Made by a program: the position numbers and the translations under genes
Virus record (IMG/VR): IMGVR_UViG_3300009180_000112
Span: 1-35,739 of that record
Reading direction: 5' to 3' (one strand)
DNA length: 35,739 bases
Source: a virus
The notes under the pieces: model-generated
The model's input: the letters and a program-made list of their open reading frames with translations, nothing else
What the model was told of the DNA's origin: nothing
Databases searched by the model: none
Part shown: positions 16,601-25,342 of the stretch, piece after piece
Numbering within the stretch: the stretch's first letter is position 1
Layout of the letters: every line of letters begins with the position of its first letter

Positions 16601-19600
16601 AATGTAAGAACTACGGATAACGTTACCCATGCAACAATTACAGCAACAAATGGTGTAAGTGTAACTGGTGGAAACCTTTCGGTAAGTGCTGGTAATATAA
16701 CATTAAGTGGTACAATAGATACTGGACAGGGAGCAACTGAAGTTTATTTAATGAACCAAAATGTTCGTACAACCGATGCAGTAACATTCTCTACAGTTGA
16801 TACTGGACAAGGTGCAAATGAATTGTACGCAATGAACCAAAACGTAAGAACTACGGATGCGGTTACATTCTCTACTGTTGATACTGGGCAAGGAGCAAAT
16901 GAATTGTACGCAATGAATCAAAATGTTCGTACAACTGATTCTCCTACCTTTGCTGGATTAAACATAACTGGTACGGTAACATTTAGTACTGCATTTATTC
17001 AGAATAATCTTAAACAATATGTTATAAATGGATTATCCGCATCAGCAACTCAATCTAGAAGATATGAAATAGCTAAAATTGCTATTGATTATAATGATTG
17101 GAATAGTGTTGGTGTATTTGAAGTTGAGCTAATGGAAACTTATTACGCTCAAGGCTTAAAAAAGAAATATAATGTATGGTATGGTTATGTAAGTAACTAT
17201 GGTGTATATTTAGTAGAATATCAAGGAGTTGGGTCTAATAACTTTATGGTTAATTTAAGTTCCGAAACCGCAGGAAGTGGTGACCAAAGATATATTTCAG
17301 TTTACGTTGATGTTGCATATTATTCAACTGTAGATGTTGTAATTCGTACAAATAGAAGTATAACAGCATCAAATCCTCCTGGTATCGGTTCTACTTGGAT
17401 TAATACTTCACCATCTGGAACTAACGTAACATTTACAGCAGATTCAATAGTATATCCAACATCAAATCAAACTGGTATAGCAGTACCAATTATGTATGAT
17501 AGTAATGATATAAGTTACTATGTAAACCCAGCTTCATCAACTAGATTAAATCAATTATCAGTTGGTGGTGGGGCATTTGATGTTAGTGGTATTAATATTA
17601 ACGGAGATGCTGGTATAGTTGGTTCTAATTATTTATATTTTGGACATACAAATGGTTCAATAGGTAGTTGGCAGACTAGAACATATTCTACTGGTGGAAG
17701 ACAAATTTGGAATTCAAACGGATTTGAATTTAATAGAACTGGATATGGTGGTAACATCATATTATATGCCGATTCATCGGAAAGAATTGGAATTAATACA
17801 TCAGATTTTTCATATACTTCATCAGATAACGCTTCTGTAATAAGCACTATTACAAACAATAGATTATTCGTAAATGGTTCAATTCAATTATTAGGAAACC
17901 AAGACGCAATCGTATTTGGTAGAGGAGCTGCATCATTCTTAAGAGATGAAGAATTAGGATTTGGCTGGGGTGGTGGTTGGTACATGATTGATAGTACTTG
18001 GATTCGTTCTAGAGGTTCTAAGAATGTTTATGTTGATGCCTATGTTAGAGCACAAGGTTCATTTAGAGTAGGTTCTGAATATTCAATATGGGCACCTTAT
18101 GGTACTTATAGTTCTTACATAAGTAGAATTGCATATTTCTCATTTGACTGGAATGCTAACTACGATTCATATACAAATCATGGTATAGCATCAACTGATT
18201 TAAATGGTAGTTTTAGTGATTCAATGAGTATTAACTCATTCAATGATATTAACTTAAGAATAGATAGTAATAATAATAACGCAGATTCTTATGTAAGATT
18301 CCATAATAATAGTTCTGTAAGTAATCAATTTGCATATATTGGATTTGATGGTACAAACTATGTAAACTATTTTAGTGGAATTCTTTACGCAACTTCGCAA
18401 GCTAGGTCACCTATATTTTATGATAACGATAATACGGCATTCTATATAGACCCAAATAATACCGATGTATCATTCAGAATGGCAGGTGGCATTATTTCTA
18501 CTTCTTATATGAAGATTGGTATTGAAGATGCTGGTTGGGATTGTTATATGCAAATTACGGATGATAATCCAACGCTTGACGGATTTGGATATGGTGGTGA
18601 ATTTTATTTCTATGGAGATAAATCATCAAGTTCATCTATACTTTATATGGGTGGTATTGCAGCAGCTAACCAAGTACGTTCTGCAAATCAAATGCGTTCA
18701 CCTATTTATTATGATTATAATGATACTGGATATTATGTAGACCCTAATAGTACTACAAATATTCGTTATTTAAAAGTTAATACAACTGGTACTTCATCTG
18801 GAACTAGAGCACTAACTATTAAGCAAGACGGATTTGGTGAATATAACTATGGTTCTTATCCTGGTGCTTGGACATCGGCATTACAAATCCAAAATAATGA
18901 TAATACCAAAATGATTTGGATATCACCATTGGATAGTTCAAACCACGCTAGATTCCATGTAAATGGAGCAACTGCTGGATTGCACTTTAACGTTGGTGGT
19001 GGTATAAATGCAAATGGTACTACATCTTGGGAAATTTATAGTTCTTATGTTTATAGTGGATACCCTGTATATGGTACTATATTCTATGATGCAAATGATA
19101 GTGGATATTATGTAAATCCAAATGGTACATCACGTATAGGTGGTATAGAAATATCGCCAGCTAACGATTCAACTCAAGGTATTTACTTTAGAGGTGTAAC
19201 TGGTGATAACCCTGGTTCATATAATCACACTGCGTTGGTTGAAAGGTTATGGGGAACTGCTGACCAATCTGAATTATTATTATTCAAAGGTAATGATGTT
19301 GATACCGCAACTATACATGATAGAATTAGATTAGGTTCTACTGGTAGAATTGTATTCCAATCTATGGCAGGCACTTATGATTTGAGTTCTTACATATCAG
19401 CAACTGGTACTGGTAACATCGAAGGTAGTGGATATTTCTATGGTAGTGAATTCCATGTACCTGGTTCAATTTATACACCAATAGTTTATGATAGAAATAA
19501 CTCAGCATATTTTGTAGACCCAGATGGACGTTCTCGTTTATCATCAATGGATTATGGTAATAGTTCATATTATTTGGCAGGTGGTGATTGGGGTTATCGT

Positions 19601-21646
19601 CATAATACTCCATATGGTTGGATTCAATTTGGACCTGCAAATACATCACATGCCCACATCTATACTGACCGTTCAAACTTTTATTTTAATGTAAATGAAC
19701 TATATGGTAATGGGTATCATGTAGCAATGCATAATTTGTGGTGGGGAAATATGTACTTAGGAAGTGGTGGTGATTTCTATGCAACCATTTTTTATGATAC
19801 AAATAATTCTGCATATTATTGTGACCCAGCTTCAACAAATAGATTAAACTTTGTAAACGCTAACAACATTTACATCAATGCAGGATATATGTTATATTCT
19901 GATACTGGTGGATGGACTGGTGAATATAATAAGATTCAATGGCATAGTTCTCATATGTACTTCCAAAAGATGAATGAGGGTTATTGGATATTCAGAAGAC
20001 CTAGTGGTAGTGAACCGCATCAATTTGCAGTAGATGGTAATCATTACACTGCTTATTTAGGTTGGTTATCTAACTGGGCTAACCAAAACGTAAGAACCGA
20101 TGCTTCGCCAACTTTCTATGATTTATATGTAAACGGATGGTTTAGAAATAATACTTCTGGACATGGTCTTTATAACCAATCTCGTTCAATGCACTGGTAT
20201 TCTAATAATGGATATTGGAAATCAGCAGGTGGTGGATATGGATATGGTGGTATTGTAATGTACAATAACTACGAATCTGATTTAAGAGGATATGCTGGAT
20301 ATTGGGATGGTAGTGGTTTTGGTATGTTGAACTCTTCTGGTAACTGGCAGATTCGTATTGAGTATGGTAATGCACATATGGAATTGTATCGTGTTACTTA
20401 TATGGATGATGCTAGAGCATACATCTACTATGATAGACAAGATACTGGATACTATATAGACCCTGCCGGTCAACGTTCACAATGGGTAGGTTTAACTGAT
20501 AGAGGTAAAGGTAACACTGGTTTAAGTGGTAAATCAAATTATAGAAGACCTCAAGATTATACTGGTGATAGAAACTATTGGACAGGTTCTGAAGGTTGGG
20601 GTACAACTGACTTTAACTGGATGATGGATTGGGGTTCTGGTTTCAATGATTCTTGGTCTAACCCTGGTAACCAACCTCCTGGTACATCGCATTGGGAAAC
20701 TGTACAAGCTTTCCACTACTCTTGGACTTATGGTGGTGGTTATGGGTGGCAATTGACCGGTGGACCTGTTGATAGAATGTATTTCAGAAATATTTGGTCT
20801 TCTCCTTCTGGTTGGAAAGCAATGGTTGACTCTAATAATAGAGGTGAATATTGTATTCCTACTTATGACTACAACCACTATTCAAGAGTTTACTTTACTT
20901 ACAATAGAGGATATTACGCAACACAAACCGATTCGGCAATGTTGCAACCATATTCAACTGGTAATAATGGTGCGTTCATGTCATTCCACAAAGGTGGTTA
21001 CTATGCATTGAACTTAGGTTTGGATGGTGATAACGTTGTAAGATGGGGTGGCTGGTCTTCTAGATGGCAGAGATACTATTTGAATGATGATACTTTGGGT
21101 ACTCCTTATGTATTACGTTCAAACTTTGATAACTATGGTGGTGGTGGTATTTGGGTATCGGATGATGGTGACCTTTGTGACTTGAATGATGGTTACTTAG
21201 CATTAAGAGCTTCATATGGTTTAAGAATTCATACTGGTAATAGAGGTGGTGGTGCTACGATTGCATTAAGATATGATGGACAGATTATAGCATCAAACAA
21301 CATTATTGCATATGGTTCACCTTCGGATAGAAGATTGAAAGAAAATTTAAAACCTTTAGAAAATTCATTAGAAAAAGTAATGAAAATGAGAGGTGTTGAA
21401 TATGATTGGAGAGAAGGTACTGATGAATACGAAACAACTGGACTTAGACATGATATAGGTTTTATAGCGCAAGAAGTTGAAGATATAGTTCCTGATTTAG
21501 TTAGAGCTGGCGAAGATGGTTATTTAGCAATTAGAGATAGAGGTATTCCAGCATTATTATTAGAGGCTATTAAGGAATTAAAAGTTGAGTTGGATGCATC
21601 TAAAAATGAAATAAAAGATTTGAAGAAAAAATTAGGTTTGGATTAA
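13673..21646 (+). CDS. Second giant tail fibre (2,657 aa) with collagen-like regions and C-terminal S74 intramolecular chaperone
   Basis: Residues 1-220 are beta-repeats with RGDGSGLFNI and an IYSSGSNKFGD module shared with the first fibre. Residues 225-559 are collagen-like GTSG repeats. Residues 560-675 are a globular insert (from IKYNFSTTITDSDPGNG, ending VIDFARTG) of a kind common between phage collagen segments. Residues 675-831 are a second collagen segment. Next come GTTDNGVITLNG and four DTGQGAxExYxMNQNVRTTD units. From about residue 1273 there are seven YDxNxxxYYxDPxxxxR units separated by variable, aromatic-rich domains. A Trp-rich domain at about 2300-2395 (WETVQAFHYSW..GYGWQLTGGP) looks like a binding head. 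The end is a Peptidase_S74 chaperone (SDRRLKENLKPL) and a coiled coil. The S74 domain drives trimerisation and cleaves itself off. The protein probably serves as host-recognition fibre. Confidence 0.88.
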   Translation: MEYLGGNPNGLNQLSSSLIALYVSGSKIANFSSESVNVVGNFTASGIQTNLIVSQSNSPISIRGNVQITGSLNISSSITASLFRGDGSGLFNISATAIGDLNQLKSGSAIANISPNKGLIVNTGVSVDNFLIVSGSGIFKGDISVAGKITSTEIFATYISSSVIYSSGSNKFGDSQTDKQEFTGSVAMSGSLFIDGLKADSSNEVLVINATTGKIGTKTAAATSGTSGTSGTTGSSGTSGSGGSSGTTGSDGTSGTSGTSGTRGTSGSGGTSGTSGSSGSGGTSGTSGSTGSAGTSGTSGSSGSSGSGGTSGTRGTSGSSGSGGTSGTDGSSGSGGTSGTSGSGGTSGTNGTAGSGGSSGTSGSTGSAGTTGSSGTTGSSGTTGSSGTSGQSGSSGSSGSNGSSGRDGTSGSGGSSGTAGSGGITGAGGSAGTSGSSGSSGTSGSSGSTGSAGTSGSSGSTGSSGITGAGGTAGTSGSGGTSGTSGSTGSSGTSGTAGTSGSTGSTGSAGTSGTSGSTGSAGTSGSSGSGGTTGTSGSAGTSGTTGTSGSGGTSGQSGGIKYNFSTTITDSDPGNGIVQYNNGTIASVTFLYIDILDQSGNNQLAWFNSWDDSNTPNNRGNVILSSRDSGTINNIFTITGAVTNASGYFKIPVIYVSGTLPTNTAQLVIDFARTGDSGTSGTSGSAGTTGTSGSAGTSGTSGSAGTSGTSGSAGTAGSGGTSGTSGSAGTSGTTGTSGSGGSSGTSGSGGSSGSAGSGGSSGTAGSSGSAGTSGSAGTAGSGGSSGTRGTSGSGGSSGTSGTSGSAGSGGTSGTAGTSGSGGTSGTAGTSGLLSLSGTTDNGVITLNGTAPNATVESNLLFDGSTLTVNGAAVITGNLVVNGTTTTVNSNTINLGDNIITLNGDYTGSVAPTENAGIEIKRGNAATVSFYWDETNDRWTLDNNTYVNGNIQGTGNIVISGTIDTGQGATEVYLMNQNVRTTDNVTHATITATNGVSVTGGNLSVSAGNITLSGTIDTGQGATEVYLMNQNVRTTDAVTFSTVDTGQGANELYAMNQNVRTTDAVTFSTVDTGQGANELYAMNQNVRTTDSPTFAGLNITGTVTFSTAFIQNNLKQYVINGLSASATQSRRYEIAKIAIDYNDWNSVGVFEVELMETYYAQGLKKKYNVWYGYVSNYGVYLVEYQGVGSNNFMVNLSSETAGSGDQRYISVYVDVAYYSTVDVVIRTNRSITASNPPGIGSTWINTSPSGTNVTFTADSIVYPTSNQTGIAVPIMYDSNDISYYVNPASSTRLNQLSVGGGAFDVSGININGDAGIVGSNYLYFGHTNGSIGSWQTRTYSTGGRQIWNSNGFEFNRTGYGGNIILYADSSERIGINTSDFSYTSSDNASVISTITNNRLFVNGSIQLLGNQDAIVFGRGAASFLRDEELGFGWGGGWYMIDSTWIRSRGSKNVYVDAYVRAQGSFRVGSEYSIWAPYGTYSSYISRIAYFSFDWNANYDSYTNHGIASTDLNGSFSDSMSINSFNDINLRIDSNNNNADSYVRFHNNSSVSNQFAYIGFDGTNYVNYFSGILYATSQARSPIFYDNDNTAFYIDPNNTDVSFRMAGGIISTSYMKIGIEDAGWDCYMQITDDNPTLDGFGYGGEFYFYGDKSSSSSILYMGGIAAANQVRSANQMRSPIYYDYNDTGYYVDPNSTTNIRYLKVNTTGTSSGTRALTIKQDGFGEYNYGSYPGAWTSALQIQNNDNTKMIWISPLDSSNHARFHVNGATAGLHFNVGGGINANGTTSWEIYSSYVYSGYPVYGTIFYDANDSGYYVNPNGTSRIGGIEISPANDSTQGIYFRGVTGDNPGSYNHTALVERLWGTADQSELLLFKGNDVDTATIHDRIRLGSTGRIVFQSMAGTYDLSSYISATGTGNIEGSGYFYGSEFHVPGSIYTPIVYDRNNSAYFVDPDGRSRLSSMDYGNSSYYLAGGDWGYRHNTPYGWIQFGPANTSHAHIYTDRSNFYFNVNELYGNGYHVAMHNLWWGNMYLGSGGDFYATIFYDTNNSAYYCDPASTNRLNFVNANNIYINAGYMLYSDTGGWTGEYNKIQWHSSHMYFQKMNEGYWIFRRPSGSEPHQFAVDGNHYTAYLGWLSNWANQNVRTDASPTFYDLYVNGWFRNNTSGHGLYNQSRSMHWYSNNGYWKSAGGGYGYGGIVMYNNYESDLRGYAGYWDGSGFGMLNSSGNWQIRIEYGNAHMELYRVTYMDDARAYIYYDRQDTGYYIDPAGQRSQWVGLTDRGKGNTGLSGKSNYRRPQDYTGDRNYWTGSEGWGTTDFNWMMDWGSGFNDSWSNPGNQPPGTSHWETVQAFHYSWTYGGGYGWQLTGGPVDRMYFRNIWSSPSGWKAMVDSNNRGEYCIPTYDYNHYSRVYFTYNRGYYATQTDSAMLQPYSTGNNGAFMSFHKGGYYALNLGLDGDNVVRWGGWSSRWQRYYLNDDTLGTPYVLRSNFDNYGGGGIWVSDDGDLCDLNDGYLALRASYGLRIHTGNRGGGATIALRYDGQIIASNNIIAYGSPSDRRLKENLKPLENSLEKVMKMRGVEYDWREGTDEYETTGLRHDIGFIAQEVEDIVPDLVRAGEDGYLAIRDRGIPALLLEAIKELKVELDASKNEIKDLKKKLGLD
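14345..15349 (+). repeat. Collagen-like repeat A of the second fibre (residues 225-559)
   Basis: Gly-X-Y triplets of G, S, T, A, with occasional Arg (GTRGTSG, GRDG), Asn, Asp, Ile and Gln. Compared with the first fibre it is richer in GSGG and carries charged Arg. There are no prolines and no GL(D/N)GT(Y/F)FG interruptions. Confidence 0.88.
15695..16165 (+). repeat. Collagen-like repeat B of the second fibre (residues 675-831)
   Basis: Continuation of Gly-X-Y triplets after a globular insert of about 115 residues, with frequent GSAGTSG units. It ends at the GLLSLSGTTDNG module. Confidence 0.88.
16718..16960 (+). repeat. Three tandem 81-bp repeats coding DTGQGAxExYxMNQNVRTTD
   Basis: Unit starts at 16718, 16799 and 16880 (GATACTGG...) are exactly 81 bp apart. 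A fourth, more distant copy starts at 16559. Each codes a 27-residue unit ending NQNVRTTDxxTFxxx, a motif common in T4-like phage fibres. Confidence 0.85.
21323..21643 (+). other. Peptidase_S74 intramolecular chaperone domain (residues 2551-2657)
   Basis: GSPSDRRLKENLKPL marks the domain start. By family knowledge the Ser of S-D-x-R-L-K (S2551) with the Lys (K2556) performs auto-cleavage just before the Ser once the fibre trimer has folded. DIGFIAQEVEDIVPDLV and the helical tail EAIKELKVELDASKNEIKDL are typical. The predicted released fragment is about 107 residues. Confidence 0.88.
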
Positions 21647-21653
21647 CAACTAT

Positions 21654-21662
21654 ATATTTATA
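21654..21662 (+). promoter_or_regulatory. Late-promoter-like motif ATATTTATA
   Basis: Exact 9-mer in the 37-bp gap after the second fibre, within a longer TA-rich run, ending 22 nt before the ATG at 21684. The surrounding alternating TA makes the exact register less certain. Confidence 0.45.
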
Positions 21663-21683
21663 TATATATAAAAGGAAATAACT

Positions 21684-22109
21684 ATGGCAATTAAAATTAA
21701 CGCAACAATTGGTACATCACAGGGTATAACAGATGAGGCTTATGTTAGAATTTATCGTTATGTGGTAGATAGAAACAAAGGTGCATTGGAATTATATGTG
21801 AATGTTTTTAAAAATGAAGAAGCTGCTAGAATGTTGGAAACTAATATTTCCAATCGTATGGGAGCTCCTATAAATGAAAGATTTCTTGCTAAGGTAGATG
21901 CTATCCCACATTGGCACACTATACCTATGACTCAAACTGTATCGGAAGTTATAGATGGTAGAACATATGAAAAACAAGTAGCTAACTTTTCAGTATTGGA
22001 AGGAGCAGATATATTTGCTAAAGCATATCCTTTATTAAAAGAAAAATTAGCATTGGATTTACAAGAAAGAAATATGATACAATCTGCAACTGCATTGCAA
22101 GATGTATAA
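21684..22109 (+). CDS. Conserved phage hypothetical protein (141 aa)
   Basis: Begins MAIKINATIGTSQGITDEAY; the rest mixes strands (AYVRIYRYVVDRNKGALELY) and helices (KNEEAARMLETNI, KAYPLLKEKLALDLQERNM). No signal peptide, membrane segment or catalytic motif is seen. The ATG follows AAAAGGAAATAACT, one of the few leaders here with a purine run resembling a ribosome site. It sits between the fibres and the sheath gene with two other small genes, so a virion or assembly role is likely but unproven. I do not recognise a named family. Confidence 0.55.
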   Translation: MAIKINATIGTSQGITDEAYVRIYRYVVDRNKGALELYVNVFKNEEAARMLETNISNRMGAPINERFLAKVDAIPHWHTIPMTQTVSEVIDGRTYEKQVANFSVLEGADIFAKAYPLLKEKLALDLQERNMIQSATALQDV

Positions 22110-22128
22110 AATTAAATAATAAAAAGAA

Positions 22129-22416
22129 ATGACAACTACTGTAGAAGATAAACAATATTTTGGAAAAACGATTAATACTGTTTTTACAAATTTATTAAGA
22201 TACGATTTAGAACAAGATGATTGTATAATTAGATACGAACTAAGATACAGAGACCCTAATAGAGAATCTGTGGCTATACCTGATGTGTATATTGCAAATG
22301 GTGAATGGAAAGTACCTCAAGATGTTTTAAATGCATGGACTGGTAGTAATCAATTTTTAGCAGATAAAATGTGTGAAGAATTTGATTTAACTGTAATCAG
22401 TCACTTAAATGGTTAA
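22129..22416 (+). CDS. Hypothetical phage protein (95 aa)
   Basis: Starts MTTTVEDKQYFGKTINTVFT after the recurring leader AATAAAAAGAAATG, 19 bp after the previous stop. The protein is acidic with mixed alpha/beta character, and contains YELRYRDPNRESVAIPDVYI and a helical end LADKMCEEFDLTVISHLNG. No known domain recognised. Probably cotranscribed with the 141-aa gene; context suggests a minor tail or assembly role. Confidence 0.5.
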   Translation: MTTTVEDKQYFGKTINTVFTNLLRYDLEQDDCIIRYELRYRDPNRESVAIPDVYIANGEWKVPQDVLNAWTGSNQFLADKMCEEFDLTVISHLNG

Positions 22417-22430
22417 TTTAACAAAACAAT

Positions 22431-22439
22431 ATATTTATA
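22431..22439 (+). promoter_or_regulatory. Late-promoter-like motif ATATTTATA
   Basis: Exact 9-mer in the 38-bp gap between the 95-aa and 128-aa genes. It ends 15 nt before the ATG, the shortest spacing of the set, implying a very short leader if active. Confidence 0.45.
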
Positions 22440-22454
22440 CAAAATAACAATACT

Positions 22455-22841
22455 ATGGCAATAACATATACATGGGCAATAAAAGGGCTTACAAAAACAA
22501 CTGATGGCGGATTTGATGATGCTATCATAGGTACACGTTGGGAGTGTACTGGTACTGATGCGGATGGTGTTACTGGAACTTTTACAGGAGCAACTCCTTT
22601 TAATTTAGCTTCAGCTGACCCAAACAATTATATACCTTATAACGAATTGACAGAAACGCAAGTTTTAGGATGGATTAAATCATCTGTTAGTGGTTCATCA
22701 AATACAAGTTATTTTGACCATATTGAATCAAGAATAAAGAAAGCAATTGATGATAAAAAGGGAGTTGTAGTTAGTGTAGATAATATTGATTTACCTTGGT
22801 TACCTACTTCTGGTTCTAATTCTGGTTCAATAGTAAGATAA
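22455..22841 (+). CDS. Small conserved phage protein, DUF7936-like (128 aa)
   Basis: The pattern TYTWAIKGLTKTTDGG, WECTGTDADGVTGTFTGATPF, YIPYNELTETQVLGWIK and a C-terminal helix (HIESRIKKAIDDKKG) matches a small protein often found beside tail genes of T4-like phages of cyanobacteria and other aquatic bacteria, catalogued as DUF7936. Its role is unknown and a structural role is assumed. A strong stem-loop follows 26 bp after the stop, separating it from the sheath gene. Confidence 0.6.
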   Translation: MAITYTWAIKGLTKTTDGGFDDAIIGTRWECTGTDADGVTGTFTGATPFNLASADPNNYIPYNELTETQVLGWIKSSVSGSSNTSYFDHIESRIKKAIDDKKGVVVSVDNIDLPWLPTSGSNSGSIVR

Positions 22842-22867
22842 AAAATAAAAATAACTATTAAATATAT

Positions 22868-22900
22868 AATATCCAAATCACTATTTGTGTTTTGGATATT
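22868..22900 (+). terminator. Stem-loop terminator after the 128-aa gene
   Basis: A perfect 10-bp stem AATATCCAAA / TTTGGATATT around a 13-nt loop that itself holds CAC/GTG, followed by TT and a T-rich sequence. It ends just before the ATATTTATA motif of the sheath gene. The stem is AU-rich and the U-tract short, so efficiency may be moderate. Confidence 0.6.
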
Positions 22901-22906
22901 TTCATT

Positions 22907-22915
22907 ATATTTATA
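22907..22915 (+). promoter_or_regulatory. Late-promoter-like motif ATATTTATA for the sheath gene
   Basis: Exact 9-mer immediately after the terminator. It ends 57 nt before the sheath ATG, the longest spacing of the set, leaving room for a 5' leader of about 45-50 nt. Confidence 0.5.
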
Positions 22916-22972
22916 TGTGTATTTTAATAGGGAACATCCCTTACATAACAAAAACATAATTGCAGAATTAAA

Positions 22973-25291
22973 ATGGCAGAAAGAATCGTATCACCGGGTG
23001 TTTTTACAAGAGAAAATGATTTATCATTCCTAGCACAAGGAATTGGTGAAATTGGAGCAGCGTTTATCGGACCTTTTAAACAAGGACCTGTATTTGTTCC
23101 AACTGTTGTAAGAACTCAATCAGAATTCGAAAGTATTTTCGGAACACCTGATGGAACTTATTATACTGAATATGCAGTACAAAACTATTTAAGAGAAGCT
23201 GGAGTAGCAACAATCGTTAGGGTTGGTGGAGTTGGTGGATACCAAGAAGCAGCACCTATCGGTATTTTTGCATCTGGTGGACTTTCTAGTGAAAAATTAA
23301 TTGGTGTATTACACTCAACTAAAACCGGAAATCAAAATGTAACTAAAGCTGTACAATTGATATCTGACCCAAGAGCAGGATACTCTGGTTCATTCTTAAT
23401 GTCTGGTTCTGATTTTGGTTGGATATCAGCATCAATTTTACCAAAAGATTCAAATGATTTATCAGATGTATTTGGTACTTCTCCATTCGGTTCTAAGAAA
23501 GCATATACATATACATATTTTGAAAATTTAGCATCTGCATCTTATTCAAATGCAAATGGTGGTACAATTGTAACATCAGCAGTACTTCCACAACAAGATT
23601 TCGCATTTAATGCACAAGCTGCTGAAACTCCAATGGTACAATCACAATTAATTAGTGGTGATAGATATAACTTATTTAAGTTTGTAACTTTAGGACATGG
23701 TACATTATATAATACTAAATTTAAAATTGGCGTTTCTAATGTAAAAGCTGCTGGTGAAGATGGTGGTACTGATTATTCTACATTTACTGTAACAATCCGT
23801 TCATTCGGTGATACTGATAAGAGAAAGAGTGTTGTTGAAACATTTAATAATGTAAACTTAGACCCTGCTTCTCCAAACTATATCGCTAGAAGAATTGGTG
23901 ATAGATATTTCACAATTGGTTTAGATGGCAAAATTACTGAATATGGTGATTACACAAATAAATCAGCATATGTAAGAGTGGTAGTTTCTGATGCAGGTTC
24001 ATTCCCAATTTCAGCGGCACCATTTGGACATGGAGCATATACTAACCCAATTAAAGCATCTAATAACACACAAGCATTAAAGGTACAGGCAGTAACATAT
24101 CAAACTAATTCTACTGGTAACTCATCATCATCTCCAATTTATTATTCTGGATTTGATTTTGAAACAAACGGAATTAAATTAGATAACTCAAATTACTTAA
24201 AACCAATACCAACAAACGCTGAAACTGGTTCTAACGTATCATTCGCATTTGATGCAAATGGTTTACAATATCAAATGACTGGTTCAGTTTCATCTGATAT
24301 GGTTAAGAGACAATTTGTATTAGCATTCCAAATGGGATTTGATGGTACTAATCCTGTAACACCAATATTAAAAGCTGGTGAAAACGGATGGGGTGCTGGT
24401 AATACACAAGGATTCAATTGTTCTACATCAACATCATCTGGTTCAGTTGCATATACAAAAGCAATTGCAGCAATTTCAAACCCTGATGAGTATGATATCA
24501 ATATGGTAGTAACTCCTGGTATTGTAAGAAGATTACACCCAGCTATCACTACTAGAGTAATTGATATGGTTGAAGAAAGACAAGATGCATTCTACATCGC
24601 TGATTTCAACGATTCGGCTGATACAATCACTCAAGCAACTGAAGAAGCTAACTCTGTGGATTCTAACTACGTTGGTACTTACTATCCTTGGGTTAAAACA
24701 ATTGATACAAATACTAACAAACTTACAACTGTTCCACCATCTACATTACTTCCAGCGGTTTACGCTAGTAACGATAGATTGGCAGCTGAATGGTTCGCAC
24801 CTGCTGGTTTAAATAGAGGTGGTATCGTAGGAGCAGTTAGTGTATTGAATAGATTAACACATTCTGAAAGAGATACTTTATACGAAAACAAAGTAAACCC
24901 AATCGCAGCATTCCCTGGACAAGGTATTGTAGCATTCGGACAAAAGACGTTGCAAGATAAGGCTTCAGCATTAGATAGAATCAACGTAAGAAGATTACTT
25001 ATCACTGTTAAGAAGTACATCGCTTCAACATCTCGTTACTTAGTATTCGAACAAAATACTTCTGAGACTAGAGGAAGATTCTTAAATACGGTTAATCCTT
25101 ATTTGGAAGCAATCCAACAAAGACAAGGTTTATACGCATTCAAAGTGGTGATGGATGAAACCAACAACACACCGGATGTAATAGATAGAAATATTATGGC
25201 AGGACAAATTTTCTTACAACCGGCTAAGACGGCTGAATTCATAGTAATTGACTTCAACATCTTACCAACTGGAGCAAGTTTCTCAGCATAG
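22973..25291 (+). CDS. gp18: Contractile tail sheath protein (T4 gp18 family), 772 aa
   Basis: Forms the contractile outer tube that drives the tail tube through the cell envelope. The N-terminus, MAERIVSPGVFTRENDLSFL followed by GAAFIGPFKQGPVFVPTVV, is the classic sheath opening. The C-terminal domain (about 520-772) carries NRLTHSERDTLYENKVNPIA, FGQKTLQDKASALDRINVRR, RYLVFEQNTSETRGRFLN and DRNIMAGQIFLQPAKTAEFI, the conserved polymerising part. At 772 residues it exceeds T4 gp18 (659); the central region (about 110-500) is probably surface-exposed decoration domains. It has its own motif upstream and is followed by the tube gene, the usual order. Codon choice shifts toward C-ending codons (TTC, AAC, TAC, ATC) in its second half, consistent with high expression. 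The ATG at 22973 gives the conserved N-terminus. Confidence 0.95.
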   Translation: MAERIVSPGVFTRENDLSFLAQGIGEIGAAFIGPFKQGPVFVPTVVRTQSEFESIFGTPDGTYYTEYAVQNYLREAGVATIVRVGGVGGYQEAAPIGIFASGGLSSEKLIGVLHSTKTGNQNVTKAVQLISDPRAGYSGSFLMSGSDFGWISASILPKDSNDLSDVFGTSPFGSKKAYTYTYFENLASASYSNANGGTIVTSAVLPQQDFAFNAQAAETPMVQSQLISGDRYNLFKFVTLGHGTLYNTKFKIGVSNVKAAGEDGGTDYSTFTVTIRSFGDTDKRKSVVETFNNVNLDPASPNYIARRIGDRYFTIGLDGKITEYGDYTNKSAYVRVVVSDAGSFPISAAPFGHGAYTNPIKASNNTQALKVQAVTYQTNSTGNSSSSPIYYSGFDFETNGIKLDNSNYLKPIPTNAETGSNVSFAFDANGLQYQMTGSVSSDMVKRQFVLAFQMGFDGTNPVTPILKAGENGWGAGNTQGFNCSTSTSSGSVAYTKAIAAISNPDEYDINMVVTPGIVRRLHPAITTRVIDMVEERQDAFYIADFNDSADTITQATEEANSVDSNYVGTYYPWVKTIDTNTNKLTTVPPSTLLPAVYASNDRLAAEWFAPAGLNRGGIVGAVSVLNRLTHSERDTLYENKVNPIAAFPGQGIVAFGQKTLQDKASALDRINVRRLLITVKKYIASTSRYLVFEQNTSETRGRFLNTVNPYLEAIQQRQGLYAFKVVMDETNNTPDVIDRNIMAGQIFLQPAKTAEFIVIDFNILPTGASFSA

Positions 25292-25311
25292 TATAAAAAC
25301 AAACAAAGTAG

Positions 25312-25320
25312 ATATTTATA
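25312..25320 (+). promoter_or_regulatory. Late-promoter-like motif ATATTTATA for the tube gene
   Basis: Exact 9-mer in the 51-bp sheath-tube gap, ending 23 nt before the tube ATG. With the terminator after the tube gene it would make the tube an independent high-level unit. Confidence 0.5.
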
Positions 25321-25342
25321 ATTAAATAAAAGGGCAATAAAA

